Shown here: piece after piece, positions 54,119-61,745 of the stretch
How the letters are laid out: every line of letters starts with the position of its first letter
Position numbering within the stretch: the first letter of the stretch is position 1
DNA from: an uncultured Eubacterium sp.
Lineage (GTDB): Bacteria; Bacillota; Clostridia; Lachnospirales; Lachnospiraceae
Reading direction: 5' to 3'
Length of the DNA: 64,000 bases
Assembly: GCA_910578975.1 (NCBI GenBank)
Contig: CAJTRZ010000003.1
Location: 76,580-140,579 of the forward strand
Notes under the pieces: model-generated
Told to the model about the DNA's origin: nothing
The model's database searches: none
Seen by the model: only the letters and a program-made list of their open reading frames with translations
Position numbers and translations under genes: made by a program

Positions 54119-55614
54119 TCACTCTGCCTCTCTTCTAAGTTATTGCAGTCTAACTCAAACCAAAACTCTACTCCATTTTCTTTATTGATTACTCCATATG
54201 ACTTATTATGTCTGTCCATAATCGCCTTCACAATAGAAAGTCCAATACCGTTTCCACCATAAGCTCTGGTTCGTGCTTTATCTACTTTGTAGAATTTAAT
54301 CCAGATATTATCCAAATCCTGCTTTGGTATATTTTTTCCTGTGTTAAAAACTGCTACTCTTACTATACCATTTTTTCTGATAATTTCTACTTTAATTATT
54401 TTGTTTTCATCAACGTGATTGAGTGCATTACTCAAATAATTCGTAATTACCTCTTCTATCTGAAACTCATCTGCCCAAACAAAAACCTCTTCATCACAAG
54501 TAAATTGTATTTTTACATCCTTTTGCTGTGCCTGAAGTTTCATAGAAGATATTACGCCATAAATAACTGAAATAAGATTAAACCGCTCCATATTTACATG
54601 AGAATCTCCAAACTCTAATTGATTTAAAGTAAGCAGGCTCTTAACCATTTTGTTCATCTTATTTGCCTCATCAATTATAACATCACAATAATACTGCATA
54701 TCTTCAGGATTTTCCGTTATCCCTTCCTGAAGCCCTTCCGCATATCCCTGAATTAATGCAATCGGTGTTTTTAATTCATGTGATACATTGGAAATAAACT
54801 CTTTTCGCATCTCGTCAACTTCTTCTTTTCTTTCAATATCCTTCTGCAGTTCAATATTGGCAGACTTCAAATCAGAAATTGCCTTTTCCAATTTTTCTGA
54901 CATATCATTCATACTATTACCAAGGATACCTAATTCATCATTATGATGACCTGTATATTTTGCTTCAAAATCCAACTTGGACATTTTTTTCGATATATCT
55001 GCCAACTGTAACAAAGGTCGTGTATACCTGCTGGTAACAATTAATATAACTATAGTAGCAATAATAATTGCAATAATACCTATCCATAAATAGAAATTAT
55101 TAGATATACTGATACTCTCCTTAAAACTTTCCACAGACATCCGAACAATTGCTGAAACACCATTGTCAAATGTGCTAAACAACTCATAATATTTATCTGT
55201 AGAGGATTTATCTACAGTGGAATGTATCTGATAACCTTCTCCGGACTCTATTAGAACTGTCTCTCCTCCTTGTTTTGTACTTCTGCCAAATATCATATCA
55301 CGCCAGATATCTGTAAGTTTCTGCCCTGCACCATACTCATAAATCGCGTTTCCACTCTCATTTACAACAATCATAGTGACTCCGGACGTTTCACATACAC
55401 GGTTTAATTTGTCAACACTAAATGGACTTGAAATAGTACTGTCATTTTTTACAATATCTCTTAAATTGTAATATACATTTTTTATTGATACCTGTTTCGT
55501 ACTGCTATAATACCGCTCCATAAAAAGGCTGCTGTATATTACCACAGAAGCCATAGATACTGTCATAATTGTAATAATAAGTGCTGCCATTTTATAGCGG
55601 ATTGATTTTCTCAT
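54115..55614 (-). CDS. Membrane sensor histidine kinase
   Basis: This 499-aa protein has one membrane helix (residues about 11-32), an extracellular sensor of about 140 residues, a second helix (174-195), then HAMP (about 195-250), HisKA with the phospho-acceptor His279 in SNVSHELKTP, and HATPase_c with an N-box (YLSNALNHV) and G-boxes (GNGIGLSIVK). The G1 box is atypical: NTGKNIP replaces DxGxGI. The signal is unknown. It follows its response regulator without a gap. Confidence 0.93.
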   Translation of the reverse strand: MRKSIRYKMAALIITIMTVSMASVVIYSSLFMERYYSSTKQVSIKNVYYNLRDIVKNDSTISSPFSVDKLNRVCETSGVTMIVVNESGNAIYEYGAGQKLTDIWRDMIFGRSTKQGGETVLIESGEGYQIHSTVDKSSTDKYYELFSTFDNGVSAIVRMSVESFKESISISNNFYLWIGIIAIIIATIVILIVTSRYTRPLLQLADISKKMSKLDFEAKYTGHHNDELGILGNSMNDMSEKLEKAISDLKSANIELQKDIERKEEVDEMRKEFISNVSHELKTPIALIQGYAEGLQEGITENPEDMQYYCDVIIDEANKMNKMVKSLLTLNQLEFGDSHVNMERFNLISVIYGVISSMKLQAQQKDVKIQFTCDEEVFVWADEFQIEEVITNYLSNALNHVDENKIIKVEIIRKNGIVRVAVFNTGKNIPKQDLDNIWIKFYKVDKARTRAYGGNGIGLSIVKAIMDRHNKSYGVINKENGVEFWFELDCNNLEERQSE

Positions 55615-56292
55615 TTAATTTACCTCAAACTTGTATCCCATTCCCCAAATTGTCAAAATGTATTTTCCACATTCACCCAGCTTACTTCTCAACTTTTTCA
55701 CGTGGGTATCTATCGTTCTGGCATCTCCAAAATAATCATAATTCCAGACATTGTTCAGAATATTTTCTCTAGATAAAGCAATTCCTTTATTTTGCACAAA
55801 ATAAGTCAATAACTCAAACTCTTTGAAGCTCAAATCTACAACTTCACCTTTTACCATTACAAGGTGCGCTGCTTTATTGATTTCAATTTCTCCTGACTTA
55901 ATAATTTCGTTCTGGTCTATGTTATTTGTTCTTCTAAGCAAAGCATCTACCCTAGCCACTAAAATTCTTGGACTAAAAGGTTTCGAAATATATTCATCCA
56001 CCCCCAGTTCAAAACCTAACAGTTCATCACTTTCTTCTCCCTTTGCAGTAAGCATAATGATAGGTACTTTTGAGACTTTTCTGATTTCACGACACACTTC
56101 CCATCCGTCCATTTTGGGCATCATTACGTCTAAGATGATTAAATCAAAATCATTATGTTCCACAAACAAATCAATCGCTTCTTCACCATTCTCCGCCTCA
56201 ATCACTTTATATTGTTTTCTTGCCAGAAAATCTTTTACCAGTTTTCTCATTCTATCTTCATCATCTACTACTAATATTTTCAACTCCGGCAT
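55615..56292 (-). CDS. OmpR/PhoB-family response regulator
   Basis: A 225-aa regulator. The receiver domain has the acidic pair DDE at residues 10-12, phospho-acceptor Asp55 (LIILDVMMPKMDGW), conserved Thr82 and Lys104 (SKPFSP). The winged-helix domain (about 130-225) has LSFKEFELLTYF and the recognition region RTIDTHVKKLRSKLGE. It heads the operon RR-HK-hisH-hisF; target genes are not visible here. Confidence 0.95.
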   Translation of the reverse strand: MPELKILVVDDEDRMRKLVKDFLARKQYKVIEAENGEEAIDLFVEHNDFDLIILDVMMPKMDGWEVCREIRKVSKVPIIMLTAKGEESDELLGFELGVDEYISKPFSPRILVARVDALLRRTNNIDQNEIIKSGEIEINKAAHLVMVKGEVVDLSFKEFELLTYFVQNKGIALSRENILNNVWNYDYFGDARTIDTHVKKLRSKLGECGKYILTIWGMGYKFEVN

Positions 56293-56318
56293 AACTACCT
56301 CCTCGTTTACTAAAATCT

Positions 56319-56347
56319 ATTATATTTTATTTATTATAATTTAACAA
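56319..56347 (-). promoter_or_regulatory. Candidate promoter of the two-component/hisHF operon
   Basis: On the minus strand TTGTTA, a 17-nt spacer and TATAAT lie just upstream of the response regulator gene. A/T-rich sequence offers alternatives. Confidence 0.5.
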
Positions 56348-56514
56348 TAATATGTGTAGATTTCATGAACAGAAAAGTAAATTCCTATTTATCACACACA
56401 AAAGAAAAGTACGTGACTGCGTAAGCGGGCATTTGCTTTTCTTGGTACGATACCGTCAAAATCATAAGTTCATAACACGATAGATGTGTCAACTGCTGGA
56501 TTTTGAAGATGCAG

Positions 56515-56555
56515 AAATGAAAAAGTATGGACAATGAGCCCATACTCTTTCATTT
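56515..56555. terminator. Stem-loop in the non-coding region
   Basis: A long stem (AAATGAAA and AGTATGG pairing with CCATACT and TTTCATTT, one mismatch) could terminate transcription from either side. The rest of 56348-56514 holds another G/C-bearing foldable segment (AGAAAAG near 56403 with CTTTTCT near 56435) but no gene I can support. Confidence 0.5.
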
Positions 56556-56624
56556 TAATAAATTTAGTTTTGCAGGGGAAATACCTGACATTATATATGT
56601 GAGAATATTTAAACTTTTGATAAA

Positions 56625-56846
56625 TTACATATATATTTTCCCTAAAAAAGAAAACATATATGTAAAAATTTTTTAAATATGCGGAAAATGAAAATATATT
56701 ACATATATATTTTTCTCAAACAAAAAAAGATATATGTAAAAGAGTTTAAAATTCATGGAAACCCCAAATATATTACATATATATGATAAAAATATAAAAG
56801 CTAACATATGTAAATGTTAAATATGCTTTATGAAAAGAACTTATAT
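56625..56846. repeat. Three tandem 74-bp repeats with internal inverted arms
   Basis: Copies begin at 56625, 56699 and 56773, exactly 74 bp apart. Each starts TTACATATATAT and has the near-complement (C/A/G)ATATATGTA or ACATATGTA at unit positions 31-40, so each can form a hairpin or bind a dimer twice. The units diverge more in their second half. A degenerate half unit may precede them at about 56587. They are very A/T-rich and carry no gene. Confidence 0.75.
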
Positions 56847-56968
56847 TTTCTGCATACATTACTTCAACAGCAAAAGTAATTTCTCGAAATATAAATTTGC
56901 AACTTGTAGTGGTGAGGCAAGATATCAAAGAACCATGCATGTAAACATTGAATTTTATAACGGACTAG

Positions 56969-57004
56969 ATGGGAGTCGAAAACTTTTCTCCCTGTTTTTG
57001 TTTT
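56969..57004 (+). terminator. Intrinsic terminator of an unassigned plus-strand transcript
   Basis: GGGAG pairs with CTCCC, with further pairing inside the 12-nt loop, followed by TGTTTTTGTTTT. No convincing gene precedes it on this strand, so it could end a small non-coding RNA starting in or after the 74-bp repeats. The 120 bases after it hold nothing recognisable. Confidence 0.5.
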
Positions 57005-57128
57005 ATCCTTTATTTTCGGCAATCTCCGATATATAAAGGGATCTCAGACATTTTTTATTATATATTTTTATATTGTTTTAAACTTTTTTATTGGATTTTT
57101 TATCCAAAATATCACACGAAATGATAAT

Positions 57129-57162
57129 AAAATAAGCCCCCAGGATTGCTCCCAGAGGCTTT
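57129..57162 (-). terminator. Terminator of the 94-aa secreted-protein gene (copy A of a duplicated hairpin)
   Basis: On the minus strand AAAGCCTC pairs with GGGGGCTT (using a G-U pair) and runs into ATTTTATT. The 34 bases match 57662-57695 at all but four or so positions. Confidence 0.7.
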
Positions 57163-57174
57163 GCGTTATTAATA

Positions 57175-57459
57175 TTAATGGGATGAAGAATGAACTTCCC
57201 TTCCTCCTATAACTGCTCCTTTACTAAAGATTGTTCCACAATCACCACACTTATAAACTCTATATGTTTTATACACTTTTATAATACATTTTTTTCCATT
57301 AACTACATGTTCTATTGTTGTATCCAACTCTTCCACTGTTCCCGCTACTGGTGGATGAGGATGAGCACATGTCGCTAAAACTGGCTTTGGTGCTACTGTT
57401 GTAAATAATACTGCTGTCATCATTACGATTGCACAAGTTTTTTTAATTACATTTTTCAT
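57175..57459 (-). CDS. Small secreted protein of unknown function (94 aa)
   Basis: A signal peptide (KKTCAIVMMTAVLFTTVAPKPVLA, shown here only in part as CAIVMMTAVLFTTVA) ends near residue 29. The mature part is short and His/Cys-rich: CAHPHPPVAG, then KKCIIKVYKTYRVYKCGDCGTIF with a CxxC pair, and a histidine at the end. Metal binding is possible. It is flanked by two near-identical terminators and lies at the host-prophage border, so either origin is possible. I know no family. Confidence 0.72.
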   Translation of the reverse strand: MKNVIKKTCAIVMMTAVLFTTVAPKPVLATCAHPHPPVAGTVEELDTTIEHVVNGKKCIIKVYKTYRVYKCGDCGTIFSKGAVIGGREVHSSSH

Positions 57460-57661
57460 AGTTTTAATTCCTTTCTTTTTTGATAATTCCTACTAGTTAC
57501 AACGTGTCATGCATAACATTTATAAAACTCTCTGTATTGGTTGCGCTACCAAAAGAGCCTTATCCGAATCCGATAATGTTATTTTATAATTTTATAACAC
57601 TTATATCAACTTGTTTTTATCGACAAGTTTCGACAGATTTCGACGAATTGTTTTTACACTA

Positions 57662-57695
57662 AAAATAAGCCTCCAAGATTTCTCTCAGAGGCTTT
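57662..57695 (-). terminator. Terminator of the cargo operon (copy B of a duplicated hairpin)
   Basis: On the minus strand AAAGCCTC pairs perfectly with GAGGCTT and is followed by ATTTTTAG, 30 bp after the SecB-like stop codon. The 200 bases from 57460 to 57661 hold the upstream region of the 94-aa gene and a TTTCGAC repeat, but no gene. Confidence 0.75.
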
Positions 57696-57725
57696 CACCA
57701 TTTAAACTCTTTTGATATTTTGCGT

Positions 57726-58121
57726 CTAATTATCATTAAAATTTATAAATGGAAGTTTATATGTGTCAAACGGTGTCATTGATGTTACTGATGCAATAAT
57801 TGGTCTAACATAAGACAACAATAATGATGGAGCATTTTTATGTAATAGATTATTAATATCACTCTCGGAATATTCGCCATCATCCCACTTAAAACGAGCA
57901 CCCTCAATAACTTTTATACAAAAAGGGGTTGTTCCGTCTTCTTCTCCTATTTGAATATATAATTCTACAATAGCTTCATTTTTATTGTCCAATCTATTAA
58001 CATTCACATCAAGATGAACTTCCATTTCTATTTCTGTATCTGTATGTTTGAAATCATTATTCACATCATAATCAAACTTCATTAACATCGGTGTTGTAAA
58101 TTGAAAGTTACTTATTTTCAT
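57726..58121 (-). CDS. SecB-family chaperone
   Basis: This protein of 131 aa ends with a clear SecB pattern: APSLLLSYVRPIIASVTSM followed by TYKLPFINFNDN, matching the A-P-x-L-F/L-P-Y-x-R-x-x-I...L-P-x-x-F tail of SecB. The alternating strands in the middle (DTEIEMEVHLDVNVN, EAIVELYIQIGEED) fit the SecB sheet. SecB is not part of Firmicute export. In other bacteria solitary SecB-like proteins serve toxin-antitoxin-chaperone modules. It is the third gene of a three-gene operon, 15 bp after the acidic protein. Confidence 0.82.
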   Translation of the reverse strand: MKISNFQFTTPMLMKFDYDVNNDFKHTDTEIEMEVHLDVNVNRLDNKNEAIVELYIQIGEEDGTTPFCIKVIEGARFKWDDGEYSESDINNLLHKNAPSLLLSYVRPIIASVTSMTPFDTYKLPFINFNDN

Positions 58122-58136
58122 TTTTCTTCTTCCTTT

Positions 58137-58568
58137 CTATGCTGCAAAGTTTAAACATCTATTTTCGCCATCTACAATATTATTATAATATGTATTTTCT
58201 TTAGGGTTTTTAATTACTGACTTTTCAAAATATTTTGACATACGATACATATTGTTATAATCTGACTCTTTATAAAAATATTCTAAATCTCCATATAACA
58301 AACTGGTTTCTTTATCAAGAATATCACTTAGTATTTCCATTATACTATCACATTCGTTTTCGCCTTGATTTCGAATTTCTGATGGTGACTTTACGTCAAA
58401 ATCTTCTACCTCAAATAAGCAGTCCGATGAAAAATCAATTTGAGCACTCGCATTTTCATTTAAAAAAGATTGAAATGCATTCATTGGTCTCTCATCTAAA
58501 CTGCATATTTCATTAACAAATTCAACTGCTTGGTTACCACTTATAATTATATTACTCGTAAAATTCAT
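58137..58568 (-). CDS. Very acidic protein of unknown function, possible antitoxin
   Basis: I do not recognise this 143-aa protein. It has 27 Asp/Glu against 11 Lys/Arg, with a long acidic stretch at residues 44-90. The C-terminal third is aromatic (YFYKESDYNNMYRM, NTYYNNIVD) and the tail ends in a hydrophobic NFAA. There is no visible helix-turn-helix or ribbon-helix-helix. GGAGG precedes ATG. It sits between a GNAT enzyme (18 bp away) and a SecB-like chaperone (15 bp away). By position it could be the antitoxin of a chaperone-dependent module, or a chaperone client. Confidence 0.8.
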   Translation of the reverse strand: MNFTSNIIISGNQAVEFVNEICSLDERPMNAFQSFLNENASAQIDFSSDCLFEVEDFDVKSPSEIRNQGENECDSIMEILSDILDKETSLLYGDLEYFYKESDYNNMYRMSKYFEKSVIKNPKENTYYNNIVDGENRCLNFAA

Positions 58569-58586
58569 ATTTGTCCCTCCAATAAA

Positions 58587-59126
58587 TTAAATAAAACTAT
58601 ATGTATCTAATTTATTCTTATTATCTTCTGTTATGCAATCAATATACATTCTAACTGTATCTTGATCAGAATAATCTTTTTCATCACCTATTATTTTAAA
58701 TCCAACAGACCTATACCAATCAACAAGATTTTTAAACGCATCTAGTGTAATTAACCTAATTGGGATCCTGTTCACCAAACTCATAATATACTTTAATAAA
58801 TAAGCCATCATTTTTCCTCCATACCCATTCCTTTGATATTGTTTTTTTACAGCCATATATTGAATATGTATAGATGTACAATAATCTAACAAATTAGTGT
58901 TGTATTCTGCTACTTCTTCTGGAACATTCTGTAACATTATATTCTTAAAAGTAATCATACAATATCCTACAACTTGGTTATCAATCAAACATTCTATAGT
59001 CATTGCATGCTGTGTAATATTTTCAATATATGAATTATAAATAAACTCATCTATTGACCTTACTCCACATGTAAAAGCAGATTCGTTGATTTCTTTTTTT
59101 AATATGTTGTATTTTAAACTTGCCAT
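58587..59126 (-). CDS. GNAT-family N-acetyltransferase
   Basis: This 179-aa enzyme has the GNAT acetyl-CoA loop QYQRNGYGGKMMAYLL (Q-x-x-G-x-G near residues 97-105), preceded by the beta4 strand IHIQYMAVKK. The segment LVDWYRSVGFKIIGD follows, with a tyrosine in the place used by TacT/AtaT-type toxins. The N-terminus (ACGVRSIDEFI-like TCGVRSIDEFIYNSY) also matches that group. The substrate is not evident; tRNA acetylation is a hypothesis. It heads the cargo operon with its own promoter. Confidence 0.85.
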   Translation of the reverse strand: MASLKYNILKKEINESAFTCGVRSIDEFIYNSYIENITQHAMTIECLIDNQVVGYCMITFKNIMLQNVPEEVAEYNTNLLDYCTSIHIQYMAVKKQYQRNGYGGKMMAYLLKYIMSLVNRIPIRLITLDAFKNLVDWYRSVGFKIIGDEKDYSDQDTVRMYIDCITEDNKNKLDTYSFI

Positions 59127-59245
59127 ACCTACACCCTTATCTTTATGTTACACTTATAGAATTATGAAAACAAAAGACCACGATGCAAAACTCGTAGCCT
59201 ATATTCTATGTACTTTTCTAGATTTTAGTAGATTCATTTTTTTCA

Positions 59246-59273
59246 ATCATATCACAAACTTTAGCATTTGCAA
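59246..59273 (-). promoter_or_regulatory. Promoter of the GNAT-acidic protein-SecB operon
   Basis: On the minus strand TTGCAA, a 16-nt spacer and TATGAT lie 120 bp upstream of the GNAT gene, leaving a leader of about 110 nt. Independent expression fits lysogenic cargo rather than a late gene. Confidence 0.6.
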
Positions 59274-59323
59274 CCCTTTTTGTATTAATATATACGTTTT
59301 TTATAATGTTTTCACAATATTAA

Positions 59324-59355
59324 GTAAGTGCCTAGGATATCATCGCTAGACACTT
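59324..59355 (-). terminator. Hairpin after the endolysin gene
   Basis: TAAGTGTCTAG pairs with CTAGGCACTTA (11 bp, one G-U) on the minus strand, 30 bp after the amidase stop codon. The following sequence is only weakly U-rich (CTTAATATT). Confidence 0.6.
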
Positions 59356-59384
59356 ATCTTTTATGCTCCCCATCAAAAACTACG

Positions 59385-59894
59385 CTACCCTATTGCTTTC
59401 TTAAACGCTTTCCATTCCTTGTTATCCTTGCCTGACATTCTTGCCGGACAACTCTTACCATTTACGTCCCAATGGCGAATAATCGTCTTTGCATTCGGAC
59501 AATACTTGCGAATGTATTTAACAAGTTCCTTTGTTGCCTGCGTCTGTGCCTTTGATGGCTTTTTCTTAACAATATTGCAAAGTTCGATTGATACAGAATT
59601 GTAATTTGTACATTTCTGATAATATTTTCCTGCACCATCTTTCTGTGTAAAAAAGTCACCTACAGACCATGCAGTCCTGTTCATGTTGACTGATTTATAG
59701 ACTTCGCCCGACTGGTCCACAAAAAAGTGCGCACCTGCTTGTCTGGTATTGGAATTTTTAAAATACAATGCGTTATTCTTTGCTGTATCATTTGGATTAC
59801 CTGTATTGTGGATAACAATGTACTTCACAGCCTTTCTGCTTCTTCTTCCTGCTGCATAACTGATTTTCTTTGCTAATAATTTATGTATCTGCAT
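59385..59894 (-). CDS. N-acetylmuramoyl-L-alanine amidase (prophage endolysin)
   Basis: The single-domain lysin (169 aa) cuts the bond between muramic acid and the peptide stem. It is an Amidase_2 protein: IVIHNTGNPNDTAKNNALYF holds the first zinc His (near 28), AGAHFFVDQSGEVY the substrate strand, and RHWDVNGKSCPARM the second His and the Cys ligand (near 142-150). There is no signal peptide, as expected for a holin-dependent endolysin. It lies 3 bp after the holin gene. Confidence 0.93.
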   Translation of the reverse strand: MQIHKLLAKKISYAAGRRSRKAVKYIVIHNTGNPNDTAKNNALYFKNSNTRQAGAHFFVDQSGEVYKSVNMNRTAWSVGDFFTQKDGAGKYYQKCTNYNSVSIELCNIVKKKPSKAQTQATKELVKYIRKYCPNAKTIIRHWDVNGKSCPARMSGKDNKEWKAFKKAIG

Positions 59895-59897
59895 TTC

Positions 59898-60101
59898 TTA
59901 TTCCTCCTTTAACTCTGGTAAACCGCTAACACTTGTTAATAATGATGATATTGCTGCAAGCAAACTAGCGCTAACCAATACTTTCCAGTCAACCGCTTCT
60001 ATTAATCCACTTGCGCCAATAACACCAACTGCTGTCTGTGCCATTGTTTTTAATGCTCTCACTCCTGCTGCTTTTAACCATTTTTTTGTTTTGTTACTCA
60101 T
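59898..60101 (-). CDS. Phage holin
   Basis: A small protein (67 aa) with a basic N-terminus (MSNKTKKWLKAAGVRALKT) and two hydrophobic helices separated by a short turn (AQTAVGVIGASGLIEAV, VLVSASLLAAISSLLTSVSG), ending in an acidic tail. The look is that of the r1t-type holins. It lies directly before the amidase gene and would form the pores that release it. Confidence 0.85.
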   Translation of the reverse strand: MSNKTKKWLKAAGVRALKTMAQTAVGVIGASGLIEAVDWKVLVSASLLAAISSLLTSVSGLPELKEE

Positions 60102-60117
60102 ATTTTTTCTCCTTTCA

Positions 60118-60417
60118 CTATCTTATTGATAGATTTTTAACTCTCTCGTAAATTTCTGTTCCTGTACCATTGCCACCCAAATTATGATAAGCATCATATA
60201 AATACTCAAAATCTTTCATATCTTCTAAAGATATGTGCCCCTGTTCTATATACTCTTTTCCCTGCGTATATATCTTGTTATGTAAAATAGCGAGTACCCC
60301 TTCTTTGATCAGTCTGCTTGATGCCGACTTTGATTTGATAAAATTAAAAATACTTAATGCAACAGCTCCTATCAGAGACGGTATGCCTATTAATGATAAT
60401 ATTTGATATAATGTCAC
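60118..60417 (-). CDS. Phage membrane-anchored protein of the lysis region (99 aa)
   Basis: One N-terminal membrane helix (LIGIPSLIGAVALSIFNF) is followed by a basic segment (KSKSASSRLIK) and a soluble helical tail (DMKDFEYLYDAYHNLGGNGTGTEIYERV). This tail is a common pattern in phage proteins encoded just before holins. It begins with GTG overlapping the stop codon of the previous small gene (GTGA). Function unknown. Confidence 0.78.
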   Translation of the reverse strand: MTLYQILSLIGIPSLIGAVALSIFNFIKSKSASSRLIKEGVLAILHNKIYTQGKEYIEQGHISLEDMKDFEYLYDAYHNLGGNGTGTEIYERVKNLSIR

Positions 60418-60509
60418 TCCTGTACCTCACTTTCTTCTACCTCTACGTTAAATAGTGCTTCCTCTTCCTCTGTTAATTCAACCACTTGATTGTCTCTCAA
60501 TATCTTCAT
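60414..60509 (-). CDS. Tiny acidic phage protein (31 aa)
   Basis: The frame MKILRDNQVVELTEEEEALF and on to VQE links the tail-fibre gene (sharing 1 bp, TAATG) to the 99-aa gene (4-bp overlap, GTGA). Such tiny acidic genes after tail fibres are usual in Firmicute phages. No function can be given. Confidence 0.6.
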   Translation of the reverse strand: MKILRDNQVVELTEEEEALFNVEVEESEVQE

Positions 60510-61735
60510 TAAAACGCTCCTCTCACATATGTTTCTATAGTTCCTGTGCTTATTTTATTTCCCGACGAAACTGTGGAACATAAATAAACTATGTTCTTTC
60601 CCTCAATGATTTCTCTGTCGGTAAAAATGTGCTGTCGCTTAAGTACATTTGATGTTGCTACTGAGCGTTCAGCCCATAGTTCCATAGAAACTAATATCTT
60701 ATCTTCTCCAATGCGCTTTATCAGCCCTTCTAATTGATATGTAGCATCTTTTACCACTCCGTTCCCAAAGACAAGTTGCTTGTGTCCCGAAGAATACGGA
60801 TTTGCTGACGTCCGAAATCCAAGATTGATATTTGATGCTGCTGAAAATGTCAGTCCATAACCAACCACTCGAATTTCTTTCGCTTTAAGCCCAGATGCCT
60901 GTGTATACTCAAACCCACCAGTCTCTCCGTTTGCTTCATATGTATTAAATAATTCCCACTCGCTTTTATCGGCTTTTTCTTTCAACTTGTTATCAATCTG
61001 AACTTTACTGTAGAACGAATTCCAAAGATATGAACCTAATGCAGTTGGCAATTCGCTCCACACTATCCCTCCTGCCTCAGCATACAAACAGATCCATACC
61101 TTATAATTATCATTCACACAAATATCTCCCGGTTCTGCTTCAGGATAATCCTCAAGCCGGCTTGTAGGTTCGTTGCTGCCTTCCAATTTATATCTTTTTG
61201 CTTTATTTTCATTTTCTGTATCAATATACCGCTTAATGACTTTATTCTGTACAATACCCTTACTTTCATCACTCATCTGCTCATCCGACCAATGACCTGT
61301 TTCTGTAAGTATGTATTTTAATTCGTATGGTGTTGCTGCAAGATTTTGTTCTCCATCTGCTGTTTCAACTCCTCCTGCAAACCTCATTGTTCCATATTCC
61401 TGATTTGTAGCCTGTTGCAAGTATTGCATAATTGCCGGGTCATCTAACATTGCCTCTAACAAATACATAGGTACTAATCCATTTGTCCCCTGCCATACAT
61501 CCTCAGAAGATGCAACTGGCAAAGCCTCTATCCCTAACTCTTCAAGTGTTTTTTCTACTTCTCCCTCCTGTAAAAGCCTTTTAACCTTGCTTTCATCTCC
61601 TGACGCATAACTTACATATGCAGAACATCCGCTTTCTGTGTTTGGATCACTGCCTGTAACTACTGCAAGTTCCCCTTCCTGCATTTTAGTTTTATCAAAA
61701 TCCTCATAATCTCCACGTCTTAACTGAATTGCCAT
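60509..61735 (-). CDS. Phage tail fibre / receptor-binding-type protein
   Basis: The 408-aa protein opens with the fibre N-terminal pattern IQLRRGDYEDFDKTKMQEGELAVV, which attaches to the baseplate in many phages. A middle region has the segment GTMRFAGGVETADG. The C-terminal 150 residues are beta-rich (FSAASNINLGFRTSANPYSSG, EGLIKRIGEDKILVSMELW) and may bind the host surface. It follows the 695-aa baseplate-like gene by 10 bp. Confidence 0.8.
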   Translation of the reverse strand: MAIQLRRGDYEDFDKTKMQEGELAVVTGSDPNTESGCSAYVSYASGDESKVKRLLQEGEVEKTLEELGIEALPVASSEDVWQGTNGLVPMYLLEAMLDDPAIMQYLQQATNQEYGTMRFAGGVETADGEQNLAATPYELKYILTETGHWSDEQMSDESKGIVQNKVIKRYIDTENENKAKRYKLEGSNEPTSRLEDYPEAEPGDICVNDNYKVWICLYAEAGGIVWSELPTALGSYLWNSFYSKVQIDNKLKEKADKSEWELFNTYEANGETGGFEYTQASGLKAKEIRVVGYGLTFSAASNINLGFRTSANPYSSGHKQLVFGNGVVKDATYQLEGLIKRIGEDKILVSMELWAERSVATSNVLKRQHIFTDREIIEGKNIVYLCSTVSSGNKISTGTIETYVRGAF

Positions 61736-61745
61736 ATAAACTCCT

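Noticed and set aside
56625..56846. CRISPR array
   Set aside because: The whole 74-bp unit repeats, with no constant repeat and unique spacers, and no cas genes are in the window.
56830..57036. 68-codon plus-strand reading frame after the 74-bp repeats
   Set aside because: It runs through the intrinsic terminator at 56969-57004, has no ribosome site, and its composition is not protein-like.
57460..57725. Prophage attachment site
   Set aside because: The TTTCGAC and CGGAT repeats here are short, and without the other prophage end no core can be identified.
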